The translations under genes and the position numbers were made by a program. From Aspergillus flavus (Eukaryota; Ascomycota; Eurotiomycetes; Eurotiales; Aspergillaceae), in NCBI RefSeq assembly GCF_009017415.1, contig NC_092408.1:4216001-4280000 (forward strand): a DNA stretch of 64,000 bases. The letters are read 5' to 3'. Each line of letters starts with the position of its first letter. Positions within the stretch are counted from its first letter, which is position 1. Shown here in pieces: positions 1 to 12,416 of the stretch. The notes beneath the pieces are model-generated. The model did not search any database. It saw nothing but the letters and a program-made list of their open reading frames with translations, and was not told the DNA's origin.

Positions 1-727
1 TGTTGGTTCTTCACACCTAACAGGATCACCCTAACCTGGCTACTGTCGGCCAACTCGGCAAATTCTCCTCTGGTTGGGAAATACTGTATTGGACATCAGA
101 TCAGATATGGCGGCCTGCTATAATGATGCAACGTCAGTTGTCCTATACAAACAATGATAAGATGAGAGAATCTGTGTGTGGAGCACCCTGCGACTATATC
201 GAAAAATCAGAGACCCAGAGGGGGTCGACAGCCGAGCCCCTAAATGTCTAGTGAGACCTCACATCATATAGTAGCCGAGTAATATATTAATGAAGCCAAT
301 GCCTATGCCACGTCTTGAGGCATATTAGCGCATTTCTGAGATTTGGATGATCAATCCCTCACTGCGCTGTATTCTCCCAACCAATAGTTCAGACTTCCCA
401 CAAATTCCCTAGGTCTCAGTTATAATAATAGTCGAGTATTTCATGAATTTCCTAGGCAATAACTCTGAACTTTATTTACTCAGGCCTGAAACATTAACAC
501 GGAACCGGTTCTTGTATTTTGTATATCTACTAAGAGCGATCAAACGTCCAGAGGAAACGAAAAAGGGAGATATGCAGGAAAGCTACAAATTCGTTTCTTA
601 ACCTCCATGCTTTCATCCATACATCTTCAACCCAAGAGAGTTCCAAGGCGATCAAGCCGTAAGAGTTTAGGCTAACTGATTTTGATGGGCCTGTTGCTAT
701 AATTCACCCATTGCCGGTTGAGATGCC
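1..727. other. No supported gene (left edge)
   Basis: I see no recognisable gene here. An open frame of about 75 codons (roughly 21-249, plus strand) has no start codon and no family I recognise. It could be the last exon of a gene lying to the left. Confidence 0.4.
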
Positions 728-1322
728 TCACGGCTTGATCATCCCTGTAACCTGGTTTGCGCCCTCAATTGGCTTCAAATAAGCCACACGTCTTTCAATG
801 AAAGCCTCAGCGTCGATATTTCCGGTGCTCAAGTTCGCTGAATCCCCATCCAGTGACCCAGCTTTGATAGACATCATCTCCGGCATCGAATCCGGTTGAC
901 CATAGAGGGATGATCCGCAATCGCCGCAGAAGAAGGTATTGTAAGTAGATCCAGAGTCCGCAGTATACTTTCCAGACTTAGGCGTCCCTTCTTGAAGTCA
1001 GGAGTGGAATAATGGTGCTATCACCAAGGGGGGGACCTACCACTCAGGATCTTGAAGGATGATCTTGGAATAATGAAGTTGGTGGTGAATGCCGAACCAC
1101 TGAACTGCCGCTCCGTTAGAACTTGATCGAAAGAATAGATTGAGAGGATGTAAAAGGGATATTCCTACTTTCTGGCAATGCAGACAATGACACACTGCCT
1201 TCACAGCAGGTTCAGCTGATAGACCAAACATTTAGCATTCCCTAATATAGACTCTGGGAAATATTCCTACCATCAGCCTCATATTTGATAAGTCCACACA
1301 TGCAGCTCCCGGTGAGGACCAT
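728..1322 (-). CDS. GFA-family (glutathione-dependent formaldehyde-activating-like/CENP-V fold) protein
   Basis: Four exons joined by canonical introns (1271-1322, 1169-1215, 1041-1104, 728-990) give an intact 141-residue protein. It begins MVLTGSCMCG and has the paired cysteine motifs of the GFA fold: CxC at residues 7-9, CHCLHCQK at 26-33 followed by FSGSAF, and CGDCGSSLYG in the last exon. These cysteines bind zinc in the family. Members were first described as condensing glutathione with formaldehyde, but most fungal paralogues have no proven substrate. The length is normal for the family. The gene is divergent from the MDR oxidoreductase at 2010, about 690 bp away. Function beyond the fold is inference. 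Confidence 0.85.
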
Positions 1323-2009
1323 TTTGAAGTTGAGTGATATTTAACTGGAAGTATGAACTCAAGACGGATTATAGATTTGAATCCATAGCAAGATTATCGT
1401 GCACCTTCATATAGGTCTTGTTTTTTATCCCTCGCATTAGAAAGCGATCACAAATGCTCCGCATGGAGGCAATGGTTGTGGCGACTCCTTCGGCGAATGC
1501 TCATCGGAGAAGGTTTCAAGAGTGGTTCAGATGGCAATCACGGGGAATTTACAGTCGGTCTGGGCTGAATACTTGCATGGCGCCGTCTTTAATCAGTGTG
1601 ACGAAGATGATTTCGGTTCAATCGTCGGCGTTTGATCCGTCGGTGGAGTCCAAGTAGATCAACTGGCAGGTCAGAACGATCCACCCCGGATTGGTCAGAA
1701 TTACGAATGCGCCGTTCAGGACTCCTCGAATTATTCTTCGATGAACCTTCCCAACTGTGATTCTGGACTCCTCCATCGTATATCCCGACCAGTCTCAAGG
1801 TTTGCCTGACCAATATTTCGGTGTTTGTTTGCCTGATGACAAATGCCGATTGAAGGTTGTATGACGTCATGCCTTAGAGATTTTGAAGTCGATCAGCCTC
1901 TCTATATTCGCTTCACAGTATAAAAAAGGCCGAGATTCCTATGTCGAATTATCTGTAACAGCTACTGCAACACTTATCACCAGACTTCACAAGACCGAAA
2001 CTAAATCCA
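1323..2009. promoter_or_regulatory. Shared intergenic region between divergent GFA and MDR genes
   Basis: This is about 690 bp between two head-to-head start codons. Open frames of 79 and 93 codons inside it (about 1418-1870) match nothing I recognise. A TATA-like stretch (agtataaaaaagg, near 1917) lies about 90 bp before the MDR start. Use as a bidirectional promoter is inferred from position only. Confidence 0.4.
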
Positions 2010-3309
2010 ATGTCTACCGCCATGATGAAGCAATGGGTCGTTGACCACCCGGAGAAAGACATGGGGGGGATGGACTTGAGAGAAGCGCCTCTTCCGACGG
2101 TTGGTACCAATGAAGTCATGGTCAAGTTTGAGGCCGTCGCCCTCAACTACCGCGACTGTGCTATTGCTAAGGTAAGACGCGATGGATAGAGCACCATTTA
2201 AACCAAGACACTGTTGATCAAGCTGGCTGAACTGCAGGGTACATTCCCCTTTGCTCACAAATACCCCATCGTTCCCGTGTCTGATGGTGCTGGCGTGGTC
2301 GTCGAGGTTGGTGAAAAGGTCCGAGAATTCAAGAAGGGGGACTCGGTCATTACCATTTTCAACCAGGGGCATCAGTATGGTGACATCGATCCATACGCTG
2401 CCTCGACTGGTGTCGGAGGTACGATAGACGGGTGTTTCCGCAAGTTCGGCGTGTTCAACGAAACGGGGCTGGTGAAAGCCCCAAAGAATCTGACTCCGTT
2501 GGAAAGCAGCACCTTGCCTGGTGCAGCCCTCACAAGCTGGAACGCCCTATATGGGCTGAAACCAGTCAAGGCAGGCCAATGGGTTCTCGTTCAAGGAACC
2601 GGGGGTGTTAGCATTTTTGGTTTACAGGTATGCCTCCACTGCAATGCCAGTCGCATATATGAGGACAGCGTGCCGGTCAACGGGCATAAAGCGTGTACTA
2701 TTGAACACGGATAACTCCCTGGTGCGCAAGGGTGGAGTTAACAATTTTCTCCTTAGTTAGCCAAAGCTGCGGGTGCTAGTGTTATCGCCACTACTTCATC
2801 GGATGCAAAGGCCGAGGAGCTGAAGAAGCTCGGCGCCGATCATGTCATCAATTACCGGGCTGTCCCGAACTGGGGTGAGGTAGCGCGAAGCCTTACTCCC
2901 GACCACGCCGGAGTTGACCATATTTTGGATATCGGCGGCACGGAGACATTAGAGCAGAGCCTACATTGTATTAAGATGGAAGGCATTATCAACTTGATTG
3001 GATTTTTGGGCGCAAGTGAAAAGCCTCAGCCTGGACTGCTGGATGCTTTGAACCACATCTGCACGATTCGGGGTATCTACGTCGGGAGCCGTTCTATGCT
3101 TCAAGACATGGTTCGGGCTTTTGAGAGCAATAACATCCACCCAGTGATTGATCCTCAGGTCTTCCAGTTCGAACAGGGCAAAGAAGCCTTCGAATACTTG
3201 GTATGGTGTCAACGATGTGAGCACACAGACTTATGCTTATTATATTCCCGTACAGGCCGCCCAGAGACACTTCGGCAAAGTCGTCGTTCAATTCAATCAC
3301 AGTGATTAA
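2010..3309 (+). CDS. Medium-chain (MDR) zinc-type alcohol dehydrogenase/quinone oxidoreductase-like protein
   Basis: Exons 2010-2171, 2238-2627, 2757-3200 and 3256-3309 encode 349 residues, the normal length for this superfamily. The N-terminal GroES-like part contains the conserved YRD (LNYRDCAIAKG) and PVSDGAG stretches. The nucleotide-binding part has VQGTGGVSIFGLQLAKAAGA, the glycine-rich Rossmann turn, followed by LKKLGADHVINY and DIGG. The catalytic zinc cysteine of classical alcohol dehydrogenases is not in the usual place, so a zinc-independent NAD(P)H oxidoreductase is more likely. The C-terminus (HFGKVVVQFNH) is typical. Substrate unknown. It is divergent from the GFA gene. Confidence 0.9.
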
Positions 3310-4874
3310 ATCATATCTTTAAATCGTCTTGAACTACAGTCGTCACCATGCATATCCACTGAGCGCAGTGATGGAGCAGGAGAGGACTAACGATCGACTT
3401 AGGACCTATGCGGCTGTCTATCCAGAATCAGGTCTTCAGTGTCTTTTGTGAAATAAATGATAGATGTGGCTTTATCAAATGGAAAGGTATTTTCGAATTC
3501 ATTTCATGAAGGTACAATAGAGCTGAACATAGCTGGACTTGCTCAGCATCATCTGAGCGGCCTTAAATGTTGCCTGTGGCTGGGAGCACGGGCATATAGA
3601 TTCGCCCTGAATAGTTGTTAACGGTCAGGCGAGAAATTTCTTTGGCCCGAAAAGATCACCTGGTGAAATGTAGTACTTCGGCGAGTCTCGACTCCCACGA
3701 TGTGCAGGTTACCAACGAGAGCACGGGAATACATCCAGTCGCTCATATATACAGAGGAAGGGGAGCTGTGTGTAAACGGAGCCCACTTTGCCGCCCAATA
3801 CACAATATCTATGCTCCTCAATGGCATCATATTCACGAAGCAATTCTGAGATTTACGTGGTGGAAGCCCCTCAAGGTTGAACCCAACTACTGTTTTAGCA
3901 TAAGTCTCTATGTATCGTAGACGTCCGGAATTCCGACAACTCATTGGATGAAGGGCTGAGCGTCGCTGTCCGCAATGCAACATGTCACTGATGGAAGCAG
4001 TTCTGACAAGCCGACCAACAAAGTATCAGACCACTCTTTTCCCGTCTTACCAGACATACAACCCTCCTTTACCGATTCCTTGCAAACTTGGATAAGCAGC
4101 GAGACCTTGCTTGCCAGGCCCACAAGATCGGAAACTGGTGGAGTTCCGCGGATGACCTGGCTTCGAGCGTACTTTCGGCCTTTGGTACAGCGTCCTTCCC
4201 TACTCTGAGGCGTGTCATAGATCGGTGAAGTTCGGAGGTTTCCTTAACTTTCGGCTTTTGATCATATCCTCTGCTAGGAATGGTCGGTCTGGCAGAGAAC
4301 CCACCAAGACCCGCATCCCCACCCAACCGGCGTCTAAATAATTCGGCCTTGTGTAGTTTATTCGCCTCATATAGATCGCGCTGTGTGCATCCTGCTATGT
4401 GGGAGTCGCTATCAGCCCGCCTGAAGCGTGAAAACAATACAATCTTCCATTTTTATATGCGTGCGCGATCTCGAGGGGTAGGAGCACATGGCTTGATAGA
4501 GGAATACAGAGGTACGCCTCGCCTAACCCTCATATCCACAGAGCTTCCTGTGATTATCAAGGCACTCTGATCTAAAAAGTTTCCATTGCTCATATCTGAC
4601 TCTCCTCGTCTCATATCATACTGGCCACTTTCGCTGTTACATCGGCCCAAGGTAAATCAAATGTATAATTGTAATACTAGGAAGGTCCAATGAACCTGAG
4701 ATTTACTCCACCATTCTCGGCAATCCAGTCCTCCGACTGTTGCAGCCGGACAATAAAGCATCACCGTAAATGCCGTATTTTACCAGCGGATTTGTATAAG
4801 GTCATAGAACATTCCGTATGTAGTACTACCCATGATGTCAGATCGAGCGGTAATTTGAGACGCATAACAATAGT

Positions 4875-4922
4875 AATATATATAGATATATAGATATATA
4901 TATATATATATATATATATATC
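4875..4922. repeat. AT dinucleotide microsatellite
   Basis: An imperfect (TA)n run of about 48 bp, interrupted twice by a G near its left end. It has no coding role. Confidence 0.95.
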
Positions 4923-5473
4923 TGTCGCGTGGTGCGTATTTTTGGTCGTCCAATTGTATAGCAACCTGCTATATGCATCGTTTAAGCTATTCTGCTTCTT
5001 ATGCTACGAAATGCATTCTATTATATTTAACATATATACACAATTCCTCGTTGATGTACCGTGACTTTAGTGCCCAATCTCGATCATAGTCTGCAACAGC
5101 CGGCAATTTTACAGCATGTCGGAGTAGGCAATCATGGTTAAGGCTGTAGATGAGTCCCTGTTGGCTAAAATATCGCACATCTCCACATGCTGCTTATCCA
5201 GTAGGGGAGATGCTGAGGCCGGGTTGCATTCACAGTGTGCTTTCCTTCATGGGTCGCTGTATAGATATGGTGTATGGCAGTAGCTGGAGCTTGGCGTTCA
5301 GTGAGTGCTTCAGCTGATCCAGCAAGGTGTGCAACAGGTTTCCGAATCGACAGAAACATTGCCTGATCTCTCTAGCACCCCTTTTCCGTGATCAGCTGCG
5401 GTTGATACCATGGAGGACACCATGGAACATCCGCAGTATAGCCCTGCAAGACGCGCACCTTATGTGGGGCCTG

Positions 5474-5950
5474 CTAGGTTGCGAATGGGCTTCGACCGGA
5501 AAGCCAGCCTTGGGATTGAGTACTAGCGCCAGGGGTGTTGGTGGTGAAATCCCAGTCGCGCCATGGATCAAGCCGGAAGCCGAGATATTCTTCTGTCTTG
5601 GTTGCCTTGACCGTCATCTGTGGTAGGCCCAGAGGAGTATATTCCAGTTCTTGCGGGTCAACAAAAAGCATCGACGCACGGAAGGGAAGGTACGTCGCGC
5701 GGTGGCTAACATACTTCTGTCGTTCGAGCGGGAGGTGTGGGTGTACCTCACATGGGCCCCAAGACAAAGACCTCGAGTCGCTTCAAGGAAATGGGTCCCA
5801 TGTCGTACAACCTGAGCCCTTGGTCATCGCTACGGGAATGGATCTATTTGTTCTTAGACCGGTGTCCTAAGAATGCCCAGCTGAAGGCAGGCACCTCTAC
5901 GCGGTGCTGGGGACTAGTACCCGTACATGTCTTGATGGTCAGGGAAGCTA
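5474..5950 (-). pseudogene. Possible coding remnant, family unknown
   Basis: A minus-strand open stretch (5474-5767) reads like protein (SMLFVDPQELEYTPLGLPQM, then DPWRDWDFTTNTPGAS). A second in-phase-looking piece lies upstream (LYDMGPISLKRLEVFVLGP, about 5757-5810), perhaps joined by a GTGAGG..CAG intron. I could not join the pieces into one clean reading frame, and a stop lies a few codons before the upstream piece. I do not recognise the family. It is either a decayed gene or chance. Confidence 0.2.
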
Positions 5951-6140
5951 AGGTCTGCCCAATACATACATACAATTCCAATACAATTTGTCATCCTTGT
6001 CGTCGTGGAAGATACATATATACCCGCACAAGTCAGCTGTAGTCGTACTGTAATGTGACAAAGGCGTTCATCCGAATTGTGGAAAACGTACAGTAACACA
6101 CTGAACCAGTTCGTTGTTTATCTGCCTTTACTTTCCTGTG

Positions 6141-6785
6141 ATGGGCTGTCCTCACATGGATCAATCGCTGACCGACGCAGACCTTGCAGTCCCCATCACC
6201 GAGAAAGATAACATGGCACGATATAGTTATGTACCAAATCCGCCGGCGGAGAAGCAGAGTACCCTAGCGAGCCAAGCGCTTACCGACAAGCCCGGCCACG
6301 ACTGAGATTACACTAGACGGTGAGGGGCACCTCTCCCTTAGAGTATCGCATTACTAAGAAGACATAGGTCGGTCCTTGGAAGAATACTACGAGTGCAAGA
6401 TATGCAATGGCAAGGTAGTAGATCTGGCAATACCCTGTGGCCACACCTACTGCTACGAATGCTTTAACAAGTTCTTTCACTACTACGTTCTCAAAAAAGC
6501 GGGAGAAAGCCAAGCAGTGGCGTCACACTTTCTGGCAAGCCGCCAATGCGAGCCATTTTGTTTTTATTGCAAGAAGGCGTTCTCTGGCCAGTACAGTACA
6601 CGGACCCCGAGGATCGTGATCATCTCAAAGACTTATATGTCCCATTGCGCTGCACGGAACCGGAAGGATTGCATTGCTTTATTAATGACTACATGGTGCG
6701 GGGAACTATATGTACAGTGCAGCAGACAGGAATCTTCCCGTACCCACTGAAAATGTACCTGGTTGGATTGACGGCGGTATTGTGA
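6141..6785 (+). pseudogene. RING-finger (C3HC4-type) protein, probably broken
   Basis: The clear part is YECKICNGKV..IPCGHTYCYEC..CFYCKKAF (6394-6580). It has the cysteine/histidine spacing of a RING zinc finger, the E2-binding module of many E3 ubiquitin ligases. A plausible first exon starts with ATG at 6141 (MGCPHMDQSL) but ends in TGA at 6303. An intron from about 6320 to the acceptor acatag at 6367 would have to remove a region that begins after that stop. After CKKAFSGQ, near 6590, the protein-like sequence continues in another frame (QYTDPEDRDHLKDLYVPL) to a stop at 6783. The RING is well supported. The gene as it stands needs a stop and a frameshift to be explained. Confidence 0.45.
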
Positions 6786-7832
6786 CATCATGTCTAGGAC
6801 GAGAGGGGTGAGGACACACTATGCTCCATACTATCTCCCATGGAGTGATAGATGTGTGTGTGTTTACAGTATTCATACGATGACACCTCGCCGACATTGG
6901 CGATATGCAGGATCTCCTTCACCTATATCTCTATATAATTCCTTCAGCATACACCCTTTCCGAAAGCCGCCTTTACCACCTGCCGTCTTTCTCTCCCGAA
7001 CCCTGCTGGTAAGGTAGGGAGGCCCGCACTTGGCTGATTCACGACATTATATTGGGTGATTTATGCCGATTTTTCTCTTATAAGAAATAAGCTTTCTTGG
7101 CATAGGGTTCGGGAGAGGAAAACAGGAAGCAAATGGTAAAGGCAATTTTCGGACAAATTGTATACATTGGGTAGCCCTCGAGGGTATACGGGAACGGCGG
7201 CATTGGTATCGCGGGAAGAAGCGAACAAAGATCGTTGAAGAGAGAAATCCGGACATCAAACGACCGCGAGTTATTGAGGTGTTGTGGCTGTCATTGTGTG
7301 TGCAAAGCGGGCACTAGTACATTTCCTAGAATTAATCCTGGATTGTTTTAGTATATTGATTTAATACTCCGAGAGTACTTAGTATATATACTTCTATCTA
7401 TCTCTATACTTTAGAAATAATCACTGAGTAAAAAGTAGCTCTAAGCTAGTTCTAGTTCTATTCCAGAAAGAGAAAGTTGCAAAGTTTCTAAACATGAACT
7501 GTTCAATAGGTGCCTAGTAGTATAATTGTCATGGTGATTAATGATTATGAATGCCTATTCGTCCAGACGCAGCCCTAAGACACGCCACAACGAACATCCT
7601 TGTTCCTCCCCCACCAACGTTGCCTTGTCGCAACGTCGAGAACCACTGCTTTATATTCGTAAGAGAGCCTAGCAAGATACTCTGTGAAGCAAAGCAGACC
7701 TTCTCGAGACCTATATTATACCTCACCATGTATTTTATCAGACTCTGACTGCCCCACCCCACCAGTGACAGAAAGCCTCATGGACTCTCCGGCCTCGCAC
7801 TCCACTGATAATTGCAACACCATTCTACCTGC
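6786..7832. other. No supported gene
   Basis: About 1 kb, AT-rich around 7320-7560 with short TA/CT runs. Only short open frames on both strands, none recognisable. Confidence 0.5.
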
Positions 7833-8051
7833 ATGATGAGTTCCGCAGTGATTTTCACGTTAACCTTCTTCCTCTCTCTTTTTCTTTTCGCTGCATCATC
7901 TCTCGTCCCTCCACGAACTCTCCGGCAACTCCTCGTGTTCGCTTTCGTCTTATCTGTTCCGTTTCTGATCGGCTCTCTCATCACCTTGGCGATTAGCCAT
8001 TACACCCGTTCTCGAACACGAAGAACAACCAGCCTACATATGTCTTTTTGA
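7833..8051 (+). CDS. Small hydrophobic protein, two predicted membrane segments
   Basis: Counted from the first ATG (MMSSAVIFTLTFF), the frame encodes 72 residues. Two hydrophobic stretches (about 4-25 and 34-56) are separated by VPPRTLRQ, and the tail is basic (HYTRSRTRRTT). That is a plausible small membrane protein with two helices. There is no homologue I recognise and no splice signal is needed. It could equally be a chance open frame in a pyrimidine-rich stretch, which would by itself encode Leu/Phe/Ser runs. Confidence 0.3.
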   Translation: MMSSAVIFTLTFFLSLFLFAASSLVPPRTLRQLLVFAFVLSVPFLIGSLITLAISHYTRSRTRRTTSLHMSF

Positions 8052-8497
8052 CCCTGCATAAACTCTAGCGATAAACGAATCCGCGTGGAGGCGGCCGGCA
8101 TGAGCCCAGTCAGAACAGTGAGTGACATTGCATGGTGTCCGTCCAGGCGACGATCGATTTATGGCCCCCACCTGCTTTGGGCTAGAGTCTTGGCTTTTCG
8201 TTGGTGCCCGAGGTGGAGTTTGATTCTCATTATATCTCATCTATCTTGAGCATCGACTTTACTGGGTTTTGTTTTGTGGGTTTTATTGGTGTCTTGAAGT
8301 ATTGGGAGGCTATCGAGTTAGACACCACATGAGTATACCATTCTTTACCCAGCTCAAGAGTCTGCTCAGGCTCTACTCAGATCACGGCGCCTCACGGAAG
8401 TACATGAGAAGGAATCTTTAAGTTCGATATATAGATTGTCTACCGGGTTCGAATACAATGACATTATGTCTTCATACCGGCTTGTTCAAAATAGCGC

Positions 8498-10363
8498 TCA
8501 TCTTCCATACTGCTCCGCAAGCGAATTCATAAACGCCGTCCCCGCCAGGCGAAAGGTATCAGGTCTCACGCCGCCATCACTACGATGTAAATAGAAGTTC
8601 TGCCCATATCCCCCCGTAGCATTATAAACAGGCCAGTGGTCTACCCCAGAAACTAAAGTCACGGTTAGAGAATATTCTCACTCGTAAGAAGCTAGAGTAG
8701 CAATCCTACCTCCATGGTTATTTGGATCAAGATCGGTGATGAAGCTGATCCACATGCGAGTGGTCAGTTTGGCCAGATCTAGCACGTCCTGGGTTGCGTT
8801 TGCGAGCGGGCTTTGGCCGGCGGCATAGCCAAGGCCAATTCTGTTGTAGAAAACGTAGCCGATTTCAGTGAAATGGCTGGTGCCTTTGTATGCGGCTATG
8901 ACCACCCGGTTGTTAGCCTCTTGCTTGGGGTGAGTGATTGGGGTGGTGATGGCTTACTGGATGAGGTTGGCGACTCAAATAGGTATGAATAGGCTGGCGC
9001 ACCATATTTGGACCATGCATCGGTCCTCAGACGCCGCCATGAAAGGAACATTTGATCCGTCAGCAACGCCACCGAGCGCTTGAACTGCTTCCCCACGGGT
9101 CCATCGGGTTGAACACGGTAGTTAGCTGGCAGCCCGAGGGAGTCTATGTCAGGGTAGAGTGCCATGAGTATCTCGGTTGTGTTGGCATCTAGTCCAGACG
9201 ACTGAATGAGACTTGCAATGTCCTCGTCCGTGTTAACCCCGGTGCCAGCAAACATCGTGGCTTCGTCAGCGTTCGTGCCGAGCAAAATAGGCGTCTTGGT
9301 GAACTTTCCGGCGTCCAGCAGCACCGATGGTAAGTCCGGGATGATGTCCCCATCCACAATGGGATAGAAACTACCTGATATTTCGGTGATTGTCGCATTG
9401 AGTTTTTCGAAGGGGACCGTACGCAAGCAGGCAAGTTTGTCTGAACTACCATCACATCCGACAATGCCGACGATGGTATCATAGATCTGCTGAGGTTCCG
9501 TCAGGTTCTTCATGTGGCTGCCATCGGCGCCGGACTCAGCAATGACGCCGCGGAAGAGGCCGTCGTCACGACCGCCGTAGGCAGTGGCATGATAACAGAC
9601 GTTACCACCGCCTGCGCTCTCGCCCCAAATGGTCACCTTGGCTGGGTCACCGCCAAAGGCTTCGATATTCTCATTGATCCACTGCATAGCAATTCGCTGG
9701 TCCTTGAGGCCGAGGTTGGCTACCCCTGCGTCGAGGATGTCTTGACTGGCCATGAAGCCCCAGAAAGACATTCGGTCTAGACGAGGTATTAGCATATATT
9801 GCCCAGTCTGTGAACGGAGGGACGTACTGACAGTCTGCGGAGATGGCAATGAATGGCTTTCCCATCTTGACCGATTCTTCGACGATGAAGCTCAGATTGT
9901 ACACGCCATTGGCACTATAATCCATCGACCACCCTCCTCCGTGAGTAAAGAAACCGACGGGGAGCAACTCGTCATCCTTGGTCTGTCCTGACTTGGCAGG
10001 CCTAACGATATTCAATGTCAGGCAGTCTTCACTCAGGGTGTAAGGCCAGGCTGCACTGTTCTAGGGACGGATTAACAAGGTAATAATTTCAAAAGCCAGG
10101 GCTAGTCTTACTCCATAACCGACGCAAGAATCAGCATATTCCGTAGCGTTTCTAGTGCCAAAGGTGCTGTTCAAGCTCTGTGGGTTCTGGAAACGGAGCT
10201 CTCCAACGGGCGGTTGAGCGAAGGGGATACCAAGGAAAAGATCTTGGTCGTATAAAGCAACATATTTGCCCTCGTAAGTGCCGTTCTTTACTGTGGCGGT
10301 TGGGGGAAGCCCAGCGACCACGGCTGGCAGAGCGGCGAGGAGAATCTTCAGAAGCAACGCCAT
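8498..10363 (-). CDS. Secreted type-B carboxylesterase/lipase
   Basis: Five exons (10112-10363, 9832-10060, 8958-9776, 8710-8895, 8498-8652) give an intact 546-residue alpha/beta-hydrolase. Residues 1-18 (MALLLKILLAALPAVVAG) form a signal peptide. Family marks in order: FLGIPFAQPPVG, SEDCLTLNI, the oxyanion-hole THGGG, ISADYRMSFWGF, and the nucleophile elbow GESAGG with Ser214. Then come the acid Glu332 in GTNADEATMF and the likely catalytic His441 in GTSHFTEIGYVF, the order of the Ser-Glu-His triad in fungal lipases and cholinesterase-like enzymes. Several NxT/NxS sites suggest N-glycosylation. It probably hydrolyses esters outside the cell; the true substrate cannot be told. Confidence 0.93.
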
Positions 10364-10429
10364 GGAGACCGGTCAGAGACTAAAAATCTTCAGACTTCCA
10401 GAATAACCGCTGGGATTAGGAGCGAGATT

Positions 10430-10444
10430 CAATTATAAATATTG
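10430..10444 (-). promoter_or_regulatory. TATA-like element before the carboxylesterase
   Basis: On the minus strand the sequence reads caatatttataattg, about 70 bp before the carboxylesterase start codon, a reasonable core-promoter position. Assigned from sequence and position only. Confidence 0.35.
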
Positions 10445-12416
10445 CCTGAGCTCCAGGCATGACAAAAAAGCGCCATCCCCAGGTAAGTAACCACCACCTT
10501 CTTCAATACTGGCGATCGGGTAGTTCGACATATCCACTTCGTGTTTCTCCGCCGGTAAGGGTTGCCTCTGCACATTTAGATTATCATATCTCCGGGGTAC
10601 CCCAGGCTAGGGCACCAGTCATTCCTGAAATGGCAGTTATAAGCGCTCGGCAATACCGTCTTGGCTCTTCTGTCTAGGATTTGATCCAGGGATCAACATA
10701 ATAGGCGGACGCCGCCTGCTCGGGTGAAGTTTAAAAAAGAACAACTCCGGGAAAGCCCCGGTGAGAAAGCCATGAAAGTGCCTACTTGGTGGGCCTAAAT
10801 GTACTCCATCTGGCATCAAGTAACAACCTCTACTGCTGATTCCTGTAATTCTGGCGCGGAACCCTGGACTCCCACTGTGGGGTTGTCGTTGAAAATATCA
10901 AGGAGACTAACTAAGACATAATCACTCCGGGGAGGGCGTTGTCTTCATCAATTGGCTGGCGTATTTTTGATTCAGCAGCTTGCCTTGATCCACATAAGTC
11001 TTGACGTGATGCTGTGCCCCGGACCTACGAATAACTATTCACATGCTTATATGAGAGCTTCATGAAAGTTTATCTCTAACCCATAGGGTAGGAGCAATGG
11101 ATTGAATGGAACAATGATTTGAAGTAACTGTGCCGCCTAGCCAGTCACTATAATATCGCATGCTCACTGTCATTCATTTTTGAGGCTGCACAGATGGGGA
11201 GAGTAGAAACACTCTTTAGAGGATTTGGAAGACAGTGATAGATGCCTATAGCATTCCGAATTGGTCAATACTATCCTCTACGAGCCTTTTTTCATAGAAG
11301 GCACGATATCATTTTTTGGAGAAAGATCTACTCTATCAAGCTGTGATAAAATGGTTTTAGACTATTTCTCTAGCTGACGATCTTCTTACCATAACCATAA
11401 GTGTCTAGCGTGTGAGCTGAATTCATATGAATAAGCTTGCCTCAATGCTCACGGCTGATTCAGCCGTCGAGAAAAGGGAGGGGGATCTTGTATAAAGTCT
11501 CTCATCTACACAACTCTTCCATTCCAGAAGCGAATATTTCGTTGGCGTATGCAGAGTCAACACTAACTTTTACTTGTAGTGTAGAGAGTTTACAAAGACG
11601 TTAGATAGTTGTTTATTCTTCAAGACACAAGAAAAGAATAGGAAAGAAACCTATACAAATGCAATCTTTCCAAAAAAGGATGTCCCTTATCAAGTTACCC
11701 CGTTCCTCGAGCTTTACGATAGGGATAATCTAATCCAAACGTTTACAAGCATATTAAAATGCTCAACTCCGTAAGCCAGTAGAATAGTCAGCAATGGTTA
11801 GCACCACTGATCCCTCCATCACTTACATCTGTTAGCCATGGAGACGGATTCATTTGTCAAGGGCAAGTATCCTTTGGGTTGCACTCCGGCATAGATTATC
11901 AAGACTTTACAGAGGATGATCCCATAGGTCTATATCTGAGTAGCCTCTCCAGGGAAGTGGGTCTGGGGCCGGAGAAGGTATCTTCAGATATTCCGTTTTC
12001 GGGGGCAGCCGTTGAAGAAGCAACACACAAAGCTTATTCACGAGAAAGTTGAAATCTCTGTCGTATAATTCCCATTATTGGTAGAAGTAAAGCGACCAAT
12101 CTTGGATCGGTAATTCGATCTACGTTCCGTACTGCGAACAGTGATCATCGCTGGAATTGACCTAGATAGTCATTTCCAATATGAACTTAGACGGCAGATC
12201 GTCGTGCACCGCGGACTATTATTCCCCATGCAGATAAGGATATGAGTTCCTCCTTAGCACAAACTGACACTTAGAGAACTATATAGATAGTGAACCATCT
12301 CCATAGGAACTTAATCCATTCGTAGTCATTCATAGCTGTCTGCTATAATCTGCTTCCTAGCTACTACCCTTCTCTTCAATTCCAGATCTACTGAGACACA
12401 ACTACTTTCGCCCAAA
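10445..12416. other. Gene-poor region
   Basis: Nearly 2 kb with only two open frames over 60 codons (10459-10677 and 10637-10819), neither recognisable. The last 150 bp before 12417 probably hold the promoter and leader of the small secreted protein; a TATA-like actatataga lies near 12279. Confidence 0.5.

Larger units (their letters stand above)
3310..6140. other. Long stretch without a confident gene
   Basis: About 2.8 kb. Open frames of 100-123 codons near 3615-4570 overlap one another on both strands and match nothing I recognise. The stretch also holds an AT microsatellite (4875-4922) and one minus-strand segment with coding character (5474-5950), both listed separately. Confidence 0.5.

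Noticed and set aside
21..249. Terminal exon of a TPR/kinesin-light-chain protein entering from the left (DHPNLAT)
   Set aside because: Only one short stretch resembles a TPR unit. The spacing that should follow is absent, and no start or upstream context is available.
3618..3983. Minus-strand open frame of about 120 codons
   Set aside because: It overlaps an equally long plus-strand frame, has no recognisable motif, and no splice partner could be found.
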